Shown one piece after another: positions 12,135 to 23,715 of a stretch of DNA of 64,000 nucleotides (positions within the stretch are counted from its first letter, which is position 1; every line of letters begins with the position of its first letter). The stretch is from Telmatactis stephensoni. Its lineage: Eukaryota; Cnidaria; Anthozoa; Actiniaria; Isophelliidae. A program made the translations under genes and the position numbers. The stretch lies in the NCBI GenBank assembly GCA_029948255.1, contig JALIZF010001015.1, positions 1 through 64,000 on the forward strand. The letters are read 5' to 3'. The notes under the pieces are model-generated. The model did not search any database, was not told where the DNA came from, and saw only the letters and a program-made list of their open reading frames with translations.

Positions 12135-12308
12135 TCATAAACTAGCTTTTATTTTTTATAGCACACGGCATTCATGTAAAGCAGAGTTATGTTAGTATAG
12201 ATTTATATTATTGTTTTAGTTATTAGTATTGTATTTATCACCATTAGTATATATTTTATAATTGTATTTTTGATGAATTTCTGATGAATTTACCGTGTTA
12301 AAATAAAG

Positions 12309-12417
<109 letters not shown>

Positions 12418-14840
12418 GGGGATGGTCACGAGGTAGCTCAAGTCTCAAAGCGCCATTGCGATCTTTTATGACTGCTGCTGAATCACGAGGTTCTTTTCCT
12501 CTGTGGAATTCTGATCCAAATTCCATTCTACAGACTTGTTCTCTTGGCTGTAGTCCTGGCTGAGGATGCCGGGGTGTCCTTAAGCAGTAATCAGAACAGC
12601 AATGAAGTCCAACTCTATTGACTAACTGCAAGTAATCTTCCAGTATGGCATCTTGTGTTGCAGATATATCCATCAACATCTTTACTAGTGGATCTTGGTT
12701 GTTGGTTATAGGCTGTGCAGAACCTTCTGGTGGTGGCCAGAATTCCTTTCTGGGATTTCCTTGGTCATCTTTACCCGCAGGGTGTGAAGCAGACATATCA
12801 AACTTGTCTTTAACCCAACTGCTAAGCCTTGAAACACGTTCGTCATCATCACATCCTTCCTCTCTGGCATTGTTGAGCAAGACATGTGGTTCTCGGTCAC
12901 CTCTCCAACTAAGCTGGTGCCAATGAATTTGTCCTCTTGACTTTGCAAACTCATATCGATACCAATACTCGCTAACGCCAAACACGCCCTTGACAATCTT
13001 TTCATGGTAGCTCTGGGTGTGAGCATCAAAGTAAGAAACCACAACATGGGTGTTTTCCTGTATTGCTTTGAATCGTGCATTACTGTCTTCAAGAAGATTA
13101 ACAACTTCTTCAGTGGTTTCCAAAATGTACTTTTCCAAAAGTCTTCTTAGTGGTGGGAAGTAGAATTCAGCACAGCTCCCAGTCATGAAAAAGGTTGGTA
13201 AGCCAAGCTTCTCATTCACCATGAACTCTATCAGTGCTCGAAGTTCTCTACGTCTTTGATGCCAATACTGTGAAGTGCCACGCAAACTGGCTCCAAAATA
13301 CAGTAGTCTGTTTGCTATGCTTGTATCTCCTCTTGCGAATCGCTCTTGCAGATCAGCCACTGTAATGTGGGGTTTTCCTAGTTGCTGGTCAACGAAATAT
13401 CTACTCTGCTCGAGGGCTCGTTTTCTCATAACCATGTTGTGAACTACAAATTTCCATACTTTGTGCTTGGCAAATCTTCCATCCTGATACCACAGCAAAT
13501 GCTCTGCCCACTCATGTAGTGAAGTACATGTTCTTGGACGGTTTGCATTGTAATCGCCATTTCCTGTAGGGAAGAGGCAGGGAAAAGCCATCGTGAAAAA
13601 AATATGGCGTGCTAAATTCTGATGCTGGTGTTGTATCTGTTGATGGCCACTGGATTAACTGTCCGCCTACGATCAGATTCTTCGTCATGTACAGACTCAG
13701 CGAGCTGGTTCACGGCTGTTTGAATCTGCTCTTGAACATTCACGCCTGGTTCGGGCAGTAGTACTCCAGATACAGTCTCGTCGTCATCTTCTACCACTTC
13801 ATCAAGATCTAACTGATTTGGGGCTGGACCTTGATCATCTTCACGCTGTGTCTCAGTAAATTCGACTGTGCGCAGTTGGGGCAATTCACCATCCTCAGGC
13901 AAGTTTTCAATTCGACTGTCATCGATGATGATATTACTATATGCAGGGTTGTTTTGCTTTAACCAGCGAATAGCTGCTTCCACACGACGTCGTCGCACTC
14001 TGAAATCTTTATGTGTGTCATCCTTCCCTTGTCTTCGGACCCGAATGATATCCACCTCTGCTGGTAAACGTGGAAGAATTGTAGCAGGTTCTTGAACATC
14101 TGTGGAAATGCTACACAGTGTCCTCTTGAACCAATACCACCATGTTTCAGCATACGGACATGAATGGCAGGTGCTAGTCTTGCTATAAGCATCTGTTCTG
14201 CATCTGTGAGATCTGCAAGCTCATCTGGGATGATTCCAGGATTCATGTTATTTTCATCTGACCATAACTTAGGAACTTGCTTGTCCCTTTTACATCAAGA
14301 GCAGCAATCATTTCTTGTGGGTTTCAACTGAAGTCATCTTTCATTGCATACGCCACAGCAGTGAAATTCATACATCATTTGTTCCACTTCAAATGCTCGA
14401 ATAGCAACATAACATTCATCTTCATGTTGACTTGATCCTGGTGGGGGCGGCGGAGGGAGATCATTTATCACTTCAAGCAGTCTTCTTTCACCTTGTAAAA
14501 TTCGTCTTTGATTTCTACGTCTCCTTTTTCTCTGATCATCAGCACTTTCAGTACTACCAGGTTTTGCAAACTCATAAGCAATGCCAACAGCTCTTGCTCG
14601 TGCAATTAGTTCACTTTCTTCGTTCTGACCAGTTTCCGCATGTGGTTGTCTGTTGCTAGGTGTTTCAACAACTTCTGGAGGTATCTGTTCATCTGGTTCA
14701 GTACGTTGATTGCCAACTTCCTCCAAATGGACAGTATTTTGTGCATCTTCTTGGTGTTGACCTACACCTATTTGGACTACAGAATTTACAGCTACAAATT
14801 GCAAACAATTTCTACTGACATTAACATAATTATTTTGCAA
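12418..14840 (-). pseudogene. Helitron replication-initiator (HUH) portion, disrupted
   Basis: This is the N-terminal half of the Helitron protein. A DUF6570-like block with LKHGGIGSRGHCVAFP lies near 14085-14160. The Helitron_like_N domain begins at FPCLFPTGNGDYN near 13570. The HUH metal-binding motif appears as GQIHWHQL near 12917-12940. In the family this endonuclease nicks and religates DNA during rolling-circle transposition. A proline-rich stretch and a cysteine pair (CCGVCNER) mark the N-terminal part near 14334-14480. Frame changes occur near 14300, 14000 and 13600; the last looks like an extra T in a homopolymer. Coding continues in the helicase half at 4839-7420 on the other side of the LINE. 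Confidence 0.85.
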
Positions 14841-15740
14841 ACCTGATGTCGAAGGACCAAGTTGAACGTTGTTTATAGCATTTCTGTCATTCTCGTCAGT
14901 GGAGTGTGTACATGTCTCACCATGAACTTCATCAACTAAAAAGTGAGGGAAGAAAAACAGTTAACAATGTATTCAATAGTAGTGAAGTACATCATTCTAA
15001 AGTATCAAATTAGATTTAAGAAATCATCTAGATGTCTAAATAACAGTGCATTGGGTAATTTTATTATACATTATTATGACCATTTATCTAGGAGATTGGA
15101 CACTAGCACTTATAGTGATGTGATCAGTGATAGTAAAGCTAAAGGCACTAAAATCCATATTGGTTACATACTCCGAGACTCTTAATCATCAATGGGCTTC
15201 CTGTGGTTCAACATATGAAAACAGTTTTGTTTCAGCAACAATGCTGAATGTTATGTGCATGCATAAAACATAGTTTTGTCTTGATAATAAAAAAAACAGA
15301 TAATCAAGGAAACATCATATAAGTATAGTAAAAACAACACATACGAGCAATAAGCAAGTGCTTTTGACCCTTGATGAAACACGACTGAGAGTTCTCTATG
15401 TGTCTTAATAACTCCAACACCTATTCGAGTATTTCATCTGTCAAATTAGACTGATTCTATAAGTCGGTCCCAGTTCGCTCTCGGCTGAATTATTTTCTCG
15501 CAAACGGACCGACTTATTTGAGATACTTGAACCAACTGATCGCAATCGCCGCCCAGTGGTGACCTCCAATCACGTAGCTTGTTTTAAATTCTAAATTAAT
15601 TGTCTTCAAACTGACTAGAATACAAATGTAGGATTAACAGAATATGATCATTGTTTTTTATTTACGTGAAAAAACAACGAAATTCAAGCACTAATAACTG
15701 AAAAAGAGCACACGCGCGCAGGTCGATTGTGCAAGCTGGT
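14841..15740. other. Intergenic segment with short inverted repeats
   Basis: No gene is recognised. Around 15459-15515 the sequence AAGTCGGTCC recurs inverted as GGACCGACTT, forming a hairpin of about 55 bases. The segment near 15310-15430 resembles parts of the repeats at 16430-16570 and 3060-3170, so it is probably one more copy of a dispersed non-coding repeat. Confidence 0.4.
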
Positions 15741-15860
15741 CTACCCAGGAGAATATAGACCGTTGAAGTTTCGTTGTCTTTCTCTTTCATTTTCACGTCG
15801 TCTTTGCTTTTCTTCTTCAGTTAGAACTCTTTTTCTTGGCTTCTCATCTTTCTTGTCCAT
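15741..15860 (-). CDS. Short charged ORF (39 aa) beginning MDKKDEKPRKR
   Basis: ATG at 15860 to TAG at 15743. The peptide contains RVLTEEEKQRRREN and is nearly all charged. It is the same family as the start of the longer ORF at 17933-18477, where the corresponding start is MDKKD and the LTEEE motif is recognisable only after a frame change. It may be a truncated gene, or a first exon of a Helitron-type protein, since it lies about 900 bases upstream of the Helitron on the same strand. That link is inference. Confidence 0.4.
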   Translation of the reverse strand: MDKKDEKPRKRVLTEEEKQRRRENERERQRNFNGLYSPG

Positions 15861-16224
15861 TGCAATGGCAGTTGTTTTTAATATTTGGCTTGTTGTTGTG
15901 AAATAATTTAACCTATAAGTTGCTGTATCTAGCTAGTCAAGCTCAAATGGCCAGAAAATTCAGCAAAATTAATTGTGCTGCACGCGTCCAAAACTCGCAA
16001 GTTTCTATGGGACTTCTATGATATTATATTATATTATTAAGTTTCTATGGGACTTTTTTTTAATTGAATTAAAAAATATAAAACAGCGGTGCGTGTCTCT
16101 GTCCTCTGATATAACAATTTGTTAACAGGAAGTTTACTGGAAAGTGATTGAGCGAGTGAGTGAGTGAGTGACAAAATCACTCCATCCAATTAACTCATAC
16201 GTTGCTATGCAACGTCTGAGTTAA

Positions 16225-16815
16225 AAACGAGGTTAAAGTTCATGGACCGACAAACAACCTAAGCTAATTTATAATAGAGTGCTTCCAATAAAATCAATGC
16301 AAAATAAATAGCACAAAAACCTGAGAAAATATGCAAAATACTTTAATTTGTTTCCTATTGTCTATTCAACACAATTTAGTAGAAATAATAAGTAAGCTAT
16401 TTGTTTTCTGAATAAAATAAAAAACGAGTAGTCATGAAATATCATATAAGTATAGTATTATAAACAATGAGCAGCCGTGTTTTAACAAGGATAAAAACAC
16501 AAGCATAGCGAGTGTTTTTGATCCTTGATAAAACACAGCTGCAAGTTGTTTTACGGCTTAAAAAACTCACTTATTCAAGTTAATTGGTCATAGAACATCT
16601 TAAATATCTTAATTTATCTCATAGAAAAACGAAGTTAAAGTTCATTGACCGACAAACAACCTAAGGTAATTTATAATAGAGTGCTTGCAATAAAATCAAT
16701 GCAAAATAAATAGCACAAAAAGTTGATAAAACATGTAAATTAAGCTACTTTGTTTCCTATTGTCTATCCAACACAATTTAGTAGTTATCATAAGTAAGCT
16801 ATTTGTTTCCTCAAT
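16225..16815 (+). repeat. Direct duplication of about 190 bp, 400 bp apart
   Basis: The block beginning GGTTAAAGTTCATGGACCGA near 16225 recurs near 16625 with a few differences. Both copies continue through AACCTAAG, ATAATAGAGTGCTT and GCAAAATAAATAGCACAAAA. The segment between contains an imperfect palindrome around TGTTTTAACAAGGAT and ATCCTTGATAAAACA (about 16475-16545). No coding potential. Confidence 0.65.
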
Positions 16816-16875
16816 AAAATAAAAAGGATTACTCATTAGTCTTTATTACTGACTTATTGTATTTTTCACTGAACC

Positions 16876-16955
16876 AGATCAACTTAACAAGTACATCATG
16901 CGACATACATATGTTAGATCAACTTAACAAGTACATCATGCGATATACATACGTC
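16876..16955 (+). repeat. Tandem duplication of a 40-bp unit
   Basis: AGATCAACTTAACAAGTACA begins both copies, at 16876 and 16916. The units differ at two or three positions, so this is a fairly recent duplication. Confidence 0.85.
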
Positions 16956-17932
16956 TGCATGACGGCATTTCTAATACAGAACAGATCAAACTAAAGTATT
17001 TATATAGTTCAGATTATTGAGCTGTAAATAGATAACACAATCTCGAAACTGAATTATCTTATGTTGAATTTTCTGAAGCTACTAAGACAGTATACAGCTT
17101 CAAAACTTCAATAAAAGCTTGTTTTGATAAGCTATAATCTCAGTTCGATCATTCAAGCAAGTGAACGTTTCTCTACAAAACACTAAGTTTATTGCGAATT
17201 TTTTTAATAACACAATGCTAAACTACCTTAATTTCATATTACCTCTAGTCAAATAGCCATATTCCATACAGGTATACATTCGTAGCAGGTTTTACCACTA
17301 ATTGATGCAGCATGACTACGGTCCGCCATTTTTATTTCAACATGATGAATGTCGTTGCTATGACAACCAATCGACCAATAGTATTTGTTTGAAAGCAAAG
17401 TCAATGCACTAAGACTGATTTTCAACGAAAAGTCAAGAAATAAAAGAAGATTCCTTGTAAATTTTGACGAAATTATATCAGATTCTGAGCTTAAAAGTCA
17501 ATTTTTAATTAACAAACTGGTAAACTAAAACGTTTGAGACAGAAAAATAAGAAATATTTGAAAATTTTGTCTAAGCAGAGTTATTAACTCTGCCAGAATA
17601 ATAATAATAATAATAATAATAAAATAACATATAGCGCCAAAATCCTAAAGTTCAGTGGCGCTGTGTAATATAAATTACAATTTACAGAAAACTAAGAAAG
17701 GTAGACAAATGGAAGATATGATAAACACGGAAAAAAATTTCTGTTGCTTAATTATTGAAGTTGCTCGTATTTTATATATTTCTTAGAGACCAAAACAGAT
17801 AAACTCGAGTAATTTCAAACTGATAAGACCTTGGAGCTTATGGCCGAAAGGCTCGGCGAAATAAAAACGAAAATGGTCGAAGAAACAACCACTAAATATT
17901 GTCCACACCGTCCTACGATTCATTTTTAAAGA

Positions 17933-18477
17933 TTATTTAGCTTTATTTTGCATCTCACCTGAAACAGATGACTCTTGCTCGCTTTTTGCCCTCTTTTCTT
18001 TTACAATTTCATCATCCTGTAACTCAGTTGCCTGGCTATTTCTTGAACGCCTTTTTCTTTTGCGGTCTCTTTCTCTTTCGTATTCAGTAAAATTTTCTCT
18101 AATTGTCCTTTGTCTTTGGCTTTCCCTTTCTCTATCATCTTCGGTAAAATTCTCTCTAATTATCCTTTGTCTTTGTCTTTCCCTTTCTCTTTCGTATTTA
18201 GTAAAATTTTCTCTGATTGCTTTCTGTCTCAGGCTTTCCCTTTCTCTATCCTCTTCAGTATAATTCTCTCTGATTGCTTTCTGTCGTTGTCTTTCTCGTT
18301 CTTTATCTTCTTCGGGCAAGTTTCGCCTCTGCTCGCGCTTTCTTTCTCGTTCAGCTTTACGTTTTTCTTCGGTAAAATTTCTTTGTCTTTCTCTTTCTTT
18401 TTCACGTCTCTTCTTTTTTTCTTCTTCAGTCAGAACTCTTTTCTCGGTTTTTCGACTTTTTTGTCTTTCTTGTCCAT
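17933..18477 (-). pseudogene. Charged protein with 19-residue tandem repeats, one frameshift
   Basis: The start is MDKKDKKVEKPRK at 18477; the frame then shifts by one base near 18435, and the remainder is open to the stop at 17933. At least four repeats of the form ERERQRQKAIRENYTEEDR lie around 18080-18310, a 57-bp DNA repeat. A basic tail (RDRKRKRRSRNSQ) follows. The composition predicts a long charged helix. I do not recognise a specific family; similar Arg/Glu repeats occur at the N-terminus of some mobile-element proteins, and the paralogue at 15741-15860 lies next to the Helitron. Confidence 0.5.
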
Positions 18478-18769
18478 TGCAATAAATTAACTCGAAATTT
18501 ATATTTGAATGTTTGTCCTTTCAAGGGCTAAAAGTTGTACGATAACTGTACGATACAAGTGAAAAAGTGAAACCTCGAAAACTTTGCACTTAGTGTTATA
18601 AGAGTCCCGTATGACCGTACGCGTCAACATCCAAAGTTTTTGGCGTCAATTGAATTCATCTTCTTGGGCTTCCTGTCCTCTTCCTGACGTATGTACATTA
18701 ATCAATCGCATTGGTCAGCGGTTACCCCTGTGGGATGTACAGGGACATATGTACGTACGTACGGACACT

Positions 18770-19100
18770 GGGCTTCCTGTGTCGGTCCATGAAAAATCAA
18801 CTCGATGGGTTACCATTTTTTCGTAGGTATGGGAGCTCCGCTATTATGCAGATATCTGGGCATAAAAACGTCCAAAGCTTGAATAATTACAGCTCGCTTT
18901 CTGAAAATCAGCAACGAAGGATCTCAGGCATTTTGAGTAATTCGAGAGAATCTGCAGTGGAAGTTAGCAGCGAGGTTCGTTGTTCAACGTCTACATTATC
19001 AAACCAACAGCCGTTAGGTTTGTTTAGTGGTGCAAATATCCACAGTGGACCATTCAGTATTGCCATAAATACGGTAAAGCATCCCGTCTTTCCATGACCA
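18770..19100 (+). pseudogene. Crypton-like tyrosine recombinase C-terminal remnant
   Basis: The frame containing ISGHKNVQSLNNYSSLSENQ, near 18855-18910, matches the C-terminal catalytic block of Crypton-type tyrosine recombinases: the GHKNxxSLxxY pattern gives the conserved His and the nucleophilic Tyr. The preceding sequence may begin at an acceptor (TTTTTTCGTAG at 18818-18828). The N-terminal core and the Arg boxes are missing. This is either a remnant of a Crypton or of a host gene derived from one. Confidence 0.55.
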
Positions 19101-19382
19101 AACAACAGAGCGTCGCCGTTATATAATAGCGAGTAAAACTGTTGAATTAAGGACTAACAGACTTTGTTTTCTACCATGAGCTTTGTGATAGCTGGTTTTG
19201 ACTTTTAAACATCTTCAACTTTAGATTATTATTACTGTTACATATTTTCATTTTATTTTGTTTTGTTTGTACAAATAAGTTGTCTGCGTTCGCTAGCTAC
19301 ATGCTCATCAGTTTGATTTAAGCGGAAATAAAACCATTTTTATGCATGAATTCTAGTTATCTATATAATAAACAGATCACAC

Positions 19383-19514
19383 CATAGAAAGTGCTTTATA
19401 CGGGGTTATATTCACCGGTTATTTGTGTTAAATGCTCACTCGCTCGTACCTCGCTCGTTCGTGTTTTGACACAAACAACTCGTGAATATAACCCCGTACG
19501 TCGCACTTTCTATG
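19383..19514. repeat. Hairpin repeat with about 33-bp arms
   Basis: The left arm contains CATAGAAAGTGC and GGGGTTATATTCAC; the right arm carries the complement, GTGAATATAACCCC and GCACTTTCTATG. The loop is about 66 bases with CTCGCTCGT repeats. This has the look of a palindromic MITE. Confidence 0.65.
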
Positions 19515-19695
19515 AAGTAATCTATATCTATGTGATATGTACATTATATGTATATTAATTTCCATTAATAAAAAATGATACTTTAAGAATTTAAAATTAA
19601 TGTAATTAAATTGATCATGCATTCAAATTCAAGAAAATTCCCCAATAAAAATATTGTGGAAAAATCTATATGAATGTCAGTTGATGTTTCTGACG

Positions 19696-21251
19696 TCAGT
19701 CAACAGATGTTTTACCCGAAGTCAGTTTCTTTTTCAAATTTGTTTTTGATTTAGATGACTTTACGTCATTGGGAAGGGAATTCCATAATTTTGCACCTCT
19801 ATATGAAAAAGACGCTTTTCCATATTCTGTTTTGGGATTAAAATCAACTATTACATTATATTCATTTCCTCGTAACCGAGATTTGAATGCATTGATTTCT
19901 GAACATTTTGGGAAAAGGTCTCTTAAATATTTCGGCGTCTTATGATTAATTGTATCATACATTATTAAGCTTAGATGTTTTTCTCTTCTTTTCTCTTCAA
20001 TGATTTTAATATATCTTTTGATCGAACATCATAACCTTGAAAAGTAATAATACAGGCTGCACGATTTTGTAGCTTTTGAACTCTGGTTGCCAGCCCTTTA
20101 TTAAGGTTGCCCCATACTACATCACAATAGTCGAAAAATTGGCTGAATAAGCGCATTATATATCAGTTTTAGGATATCAAGTGATACATAATCACGTGCC
20201 TGTTTCAGACCACTGATTGATCGACTTACTTTTGTACAAAGCTGATTGATGTGTTCGACCCACTGGAGGTTTTCATCCAAGTAAACTCCGATATATTTGG
20301 TTGATTTAACCCTCTTAATTTCTTTATCGCCTATAGTAATTGGGATAACCCGGCCCAAGTTGTTTAATCTGAACTCCGTACCAAAGACCATATATTCAGT
20401 TTTAGTGACATTAAGGCTCAGTTTGTTTGCTAGTAGCTAGTGTCTAATATTGATTAGATCTTTATTTATATTACACTATAAATCGAGTGTTGATACGGAG
20501 GCTGAAGTCAAAATAGTGTCATCAGCATACATATGTGGTTTAGTGTACAAAAGACACTCTGGGAGGTCATTGCTATATATATATATATATATATAAGGAA
20601 TAATAAAGGACCTAAAATCGATCCTTGTGGTACACCGTAACTCAGAGGTTTCGGTTCAGATAAACCCACAATGCATTGCTGTTGTCTATTTGATAAGTAT
20701 GAAACAAACCAGTCAAGTGCAGTACCCCTAATGCCATACAGCTCTAACTTTCTCAGTAGGATGGTGTGGGAGACGGTGTCGAATGCCTTAGCAAGATCAA
20801 GAAAGACTGCTATATTAGACATATTTTTATCTATATTTAGATACCATTCGTCTGTGACATCCAACAAAGCCGTTGAGTGAATGTCATGATATGTGAATAT
20901 AATGTCATTATAATTTGGGGGTCGATAGAGAGTAGTTACGTTAAAGTTTATATTAGATCGAAGGTAAAGGCACACACCACCCCCTTGACAATTTCTATCT
21001 TTTCTAATAATCAAATAGCCATCAATGTGAACCAAATTGTTGGGTATCGTATGATCAAGTCTTGTCTCATTTATAGCAATGATATCAAAATACTGATCAC
21101 TTAGAAAAGCTCTAAGTTCATCAATGTGCCGTGGTAAGCTAGTTATATTAAGACTACCCAGTTTAAATCCTCTAATTTTTGGGAAACTAGAGTTAGGCAC
21201 AACACTGCAATTTAGTTCACTTTGGGCATCTGATCCGTTGACTTCCCTCAG
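19696..21251 (-). pseudogene. ORF2 of the second CR1-type LINE with an endonuclease-to-RT deletion
   Basis: The frame continues from ORF1 after the TGA at 21254-21252 and shows RGFKLGSLNI, AINETRLD and GGGVCLYLRSN of the endonuclease. After LYRPPNY it passes almost at once into the RT blocks DVTDEWYLNIDK, FLDLAKAFDTVSH and GVPQGSILGPLL, still in one open frame. More than 300 residues present in the intact copy are missing. Further RT C-terminal pieces follow in shifted frames: GVYLDENLQWVEHI near 20270, QNRAACIITF near 20060 and FSYRGAKLWNSLPND near 19770. No AUG lies between the TGA and the endonuclease blocks. Confidence 0.75.
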
Positions 21252-22736
21252 TCAGTGAGATTTATAAATATGATTCATTATTTTTTTTGCTAAAGCTGTC
21301 GATCCTCTTTCATTTAAGTGCAATCCACTACGGTTAAGCATTGATTTACTAATTTTGCTATTGTCAATAAATCCCCATTCCTGACTACAAGATTCTAGCA
21401 AAAGCAGTTCGTTTATTTCATTTACCTTGTCATTTAAAGCACTGTCATCAGTTCTTCCAATCAACCCAGATACAGTAATTTTTGCGAGCATGCCGATGGA
21501 TATTCTCTCTACAAGACAGGCAATCTCTTTGTTTGTTCCAACATGAATTATTATTCGCATGGATGGAGCAATGTAGTCCTCCATATCGGCAATGGTCGCT
21601 TCAGGGAAGTGCTTAACATTTACTCTAGTGTCCTTACGGGACATCTTCCACCATTTGAGGCCTTTCAGCATCGAGTCACCAACTATAACTACTGATTGTT
21701 TGGTTGTGTTTGGTCTTTCAACATTTTGCTGCTTTTGCTGATGATTACATGAAGGCTCATTTTCATTTGCGTCATCTCCAGATGTTATTGGAGGATCGGT
21801 CTGTGATAGAGGAGCTGGAATACTGGAAACTTTAGTTTCTTGGTTAGCTACAGTTGTTGGTGGAGTTAGGCCTTTTTTTATTCCTAGGTCTCTTTTTTGA
21901 TCTCTTACCATTTTGTACATTTTGTGATTTTGCGGTTTCCTGTTGACTTTTTGTGGCGTTAACAGGATTAGTTGTTGACTTTGTATTTTCACAGATTTTA
22001 GCTTGATTTAAGATTTCTTCAGTAGACGAATGCTCCCGCAGTAGCCTTAGAGAAGTTATCAGGCTACAGTTTTCGTTATCCAAAGTACTATTCAGCAACT
22101 TTAATTCATTGTTGTACTCACGAAGCAATTCGAGTTCATCCCGTAAGCTATTGTTCTCGTCAAGGATATTATTCAAATTTGTAGTATGATTTTGCTGTGT
22201 GATTTGCATATCCTTCAATGGTAATAGAGCTTGAGTTAATTCCATTATGTCGAGTTTTAGATTTTGTATCTCTAGTTGTAAAGTAGTAAAACAAGTGCAA
22301 GTGTGAACACACTGCTCGGTTATATCCTTATCCTCAATAACTTGTTCGGGATTTTGTTCGGGATTTTCTCCGCTAGATGAAGTAGTAAATGAACCATCAT
22401 CATCGTCATCATCACTCTCGTGTTGAAAGGCGTCGCCATCTTGATTTTCAGAAGATTCAGATTCAGTGTTCTCGAGATACTCTGAAATACCTCTGTTAAT
22501 TTCGAAGTGCCGTTACCTTGCAAAATAATCTTCTTTGTAGTTAAATACAATTTAACTGTGCAGGATTTTGTTTTGAAAGAGACCATATTATGGTGCTTGC
22601 CCTCGTTAAATACAAGCGGTAGCTTTGTCTCCTCAGGCTGAAGTTCCACTAGCAATTTATGTAATGAAGAAACATCTTCTGACCAAACAAAGTAGTTTGT
22701 TGATTCATCATAAGTAAGAGCACCTTTCGTCTTCAT
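21252..22736 (-). pseudogene. ORF1 of the second CR1-type LINE (esterase domain)
   Basis: The N-terminal domain, from MKTKGALTYD at 22736, resembles the N-terminus of the intact copy. The frame changes near 22480 and again around 21850-21990. A leucine-rich coiled-coil-like segment lies near 22040-22220. The C-terminal esterase shows VIVGDSMLKGLKWWK near 21680, IHVGTNKE near 21545 (a weaker form of the HVGTND block) and GLHLNERG near 21310. It ends KSH then TGA, and ORF2 follows in the same frame. Confidence 0.75.
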
Positions 22737-22807
22737 ATTTCGTCTTTAAAGTAAGATTTACTAGGTAAAATTTTTGGAGCAGTAATAATCGTGACCGTTC
22801 AGGTTCG

Positions 22808-23094
22808 AGAGAGAGAGAAAGAGAGAGAGAGAGCACGTGCGCGAGAGAGAGCGAGTTATAGGAACGGTCGTTTTTGTAACGATTTTCTGCCGCTTTTGTA
22901 ACAAAAAGTGTCGTTTTCGTAACCATGTGTCATTAATGTAACTTAACCATGTTGTTTTTGTAACTTGATCTGCAGCTTTTGTAACCAAATGTGTCATTTT
23001 TGTAACAAAAAATGTTGCTTTTGTACCTTTTTTGTCGCTTTTGTAACCAAATGTGCCGCTTCCGTACCCTTTTTGCCGCTTATGTAACTGGATG

Positions 23095-23136
<42 letters not shown>
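22808..23136. repeat. GA-rich runs flanking an irregular TTTTGTAAC minisatellite
   Basis: Purine runs of (GA)n occupy about 22808-22850 and 23097-23136. Between them, 22861-23093 contains about ten imperfect copies, 20-25 bp apart, of GCTTTTGTAACC or close variants (TTTTTGTAAC, TTCCGTACC). The array sits just upstream of the second LINE. It yields spurious ORFs on both strands. Confidence 0.7.
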
Positions 23137-23138
<2 letters not shown>

Positions 23139-23622
23139 AGAAAAGAACTTGTGTGATTGAGTTTCAATTAATCAGAATTAAAATGAATCCTAAATGTCCT
23201 GATCTTACTTACATGTAAAATCTCAGATTTCTTCAGTAAAGAAATAGACATCTTTTAGCTCCTGGTACTTTGGAGCATTCTTAAGAATCTTATTATAAAG
23301 ATCCTTGGACATAAGATTTTCTGGTGCCCTTTCATGGAAGGATGCCACATATGCTTCCTTTGTCAGGGAATACATGGCAAGCATTTCAATTTTTACATTT
23401 CAATTTCAATTTGAACAACTATTGTTTTGGACTGACTAACCTCTCACTCATGTAAAAATGCTTTAGTTTTTCCACATGAATTTCCATTGATATTGGACGC
23501 CGTAATTACATTCGGTGTATGAACCAGACATTTTCCAGTTGGTTTTGACTACCTCAAAAAATTGTCCTCTTTTTTTCGGTTGAAAATTTCGGAACGGTAA
23601 TGGTCCCATTAACTTTTGAGTG

Positions 23623-23715
23623 AGGTGCGCGATTGCGGAAAATCATGCAAAGTAATATTTAGAGAATGACGAATGGTTTGCTTAATTTGCATAAAGTTTC
23701 TGCAATCGCGCACCT
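23623..23715. repeat. Small foldback repeat with 14-bp arms
   Basis: AGGTGCGCGATTGC at 23623-23636 is the exact complement of GCAATCGCGCACCT at 23702-23715; the arms extend imperfectly inward. No gene is seen nearby (23140-24300), where the sequence is AT-rich apart from a GC-rich GGGGAGAAG/CCCCTCC stretch near 23860-23960. Confidence 0.65.

Larger units (their letters stand above)
19696..22736 (-). mobile_element. Second CR1/L2-type LINE, internally deleted and decayed
   Basis: Oriented minus, with ORF1 from 22736 to 21252 and ORF2 from 21251 down to 19696. The order and domains match the LINE at 7421-12417 but the sequence is well diverged, so it is a different subfamily. ORF2 has lost the end of the endonuclease and the region up to the RT. 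A TA repeat at 20574-20597 interrupts the RT near its catalytic part. Upstream of 22736 lies a purine-rich and repeat-rich segment. Confidence 0.85.

Noticed and set aside
18060..18490. Hydrophobic Ser/Leu/Phe-rich plus-strand ORFs
   Set aside because: They are antisense shadows of the 57-bp charged repeats on the minus strand.
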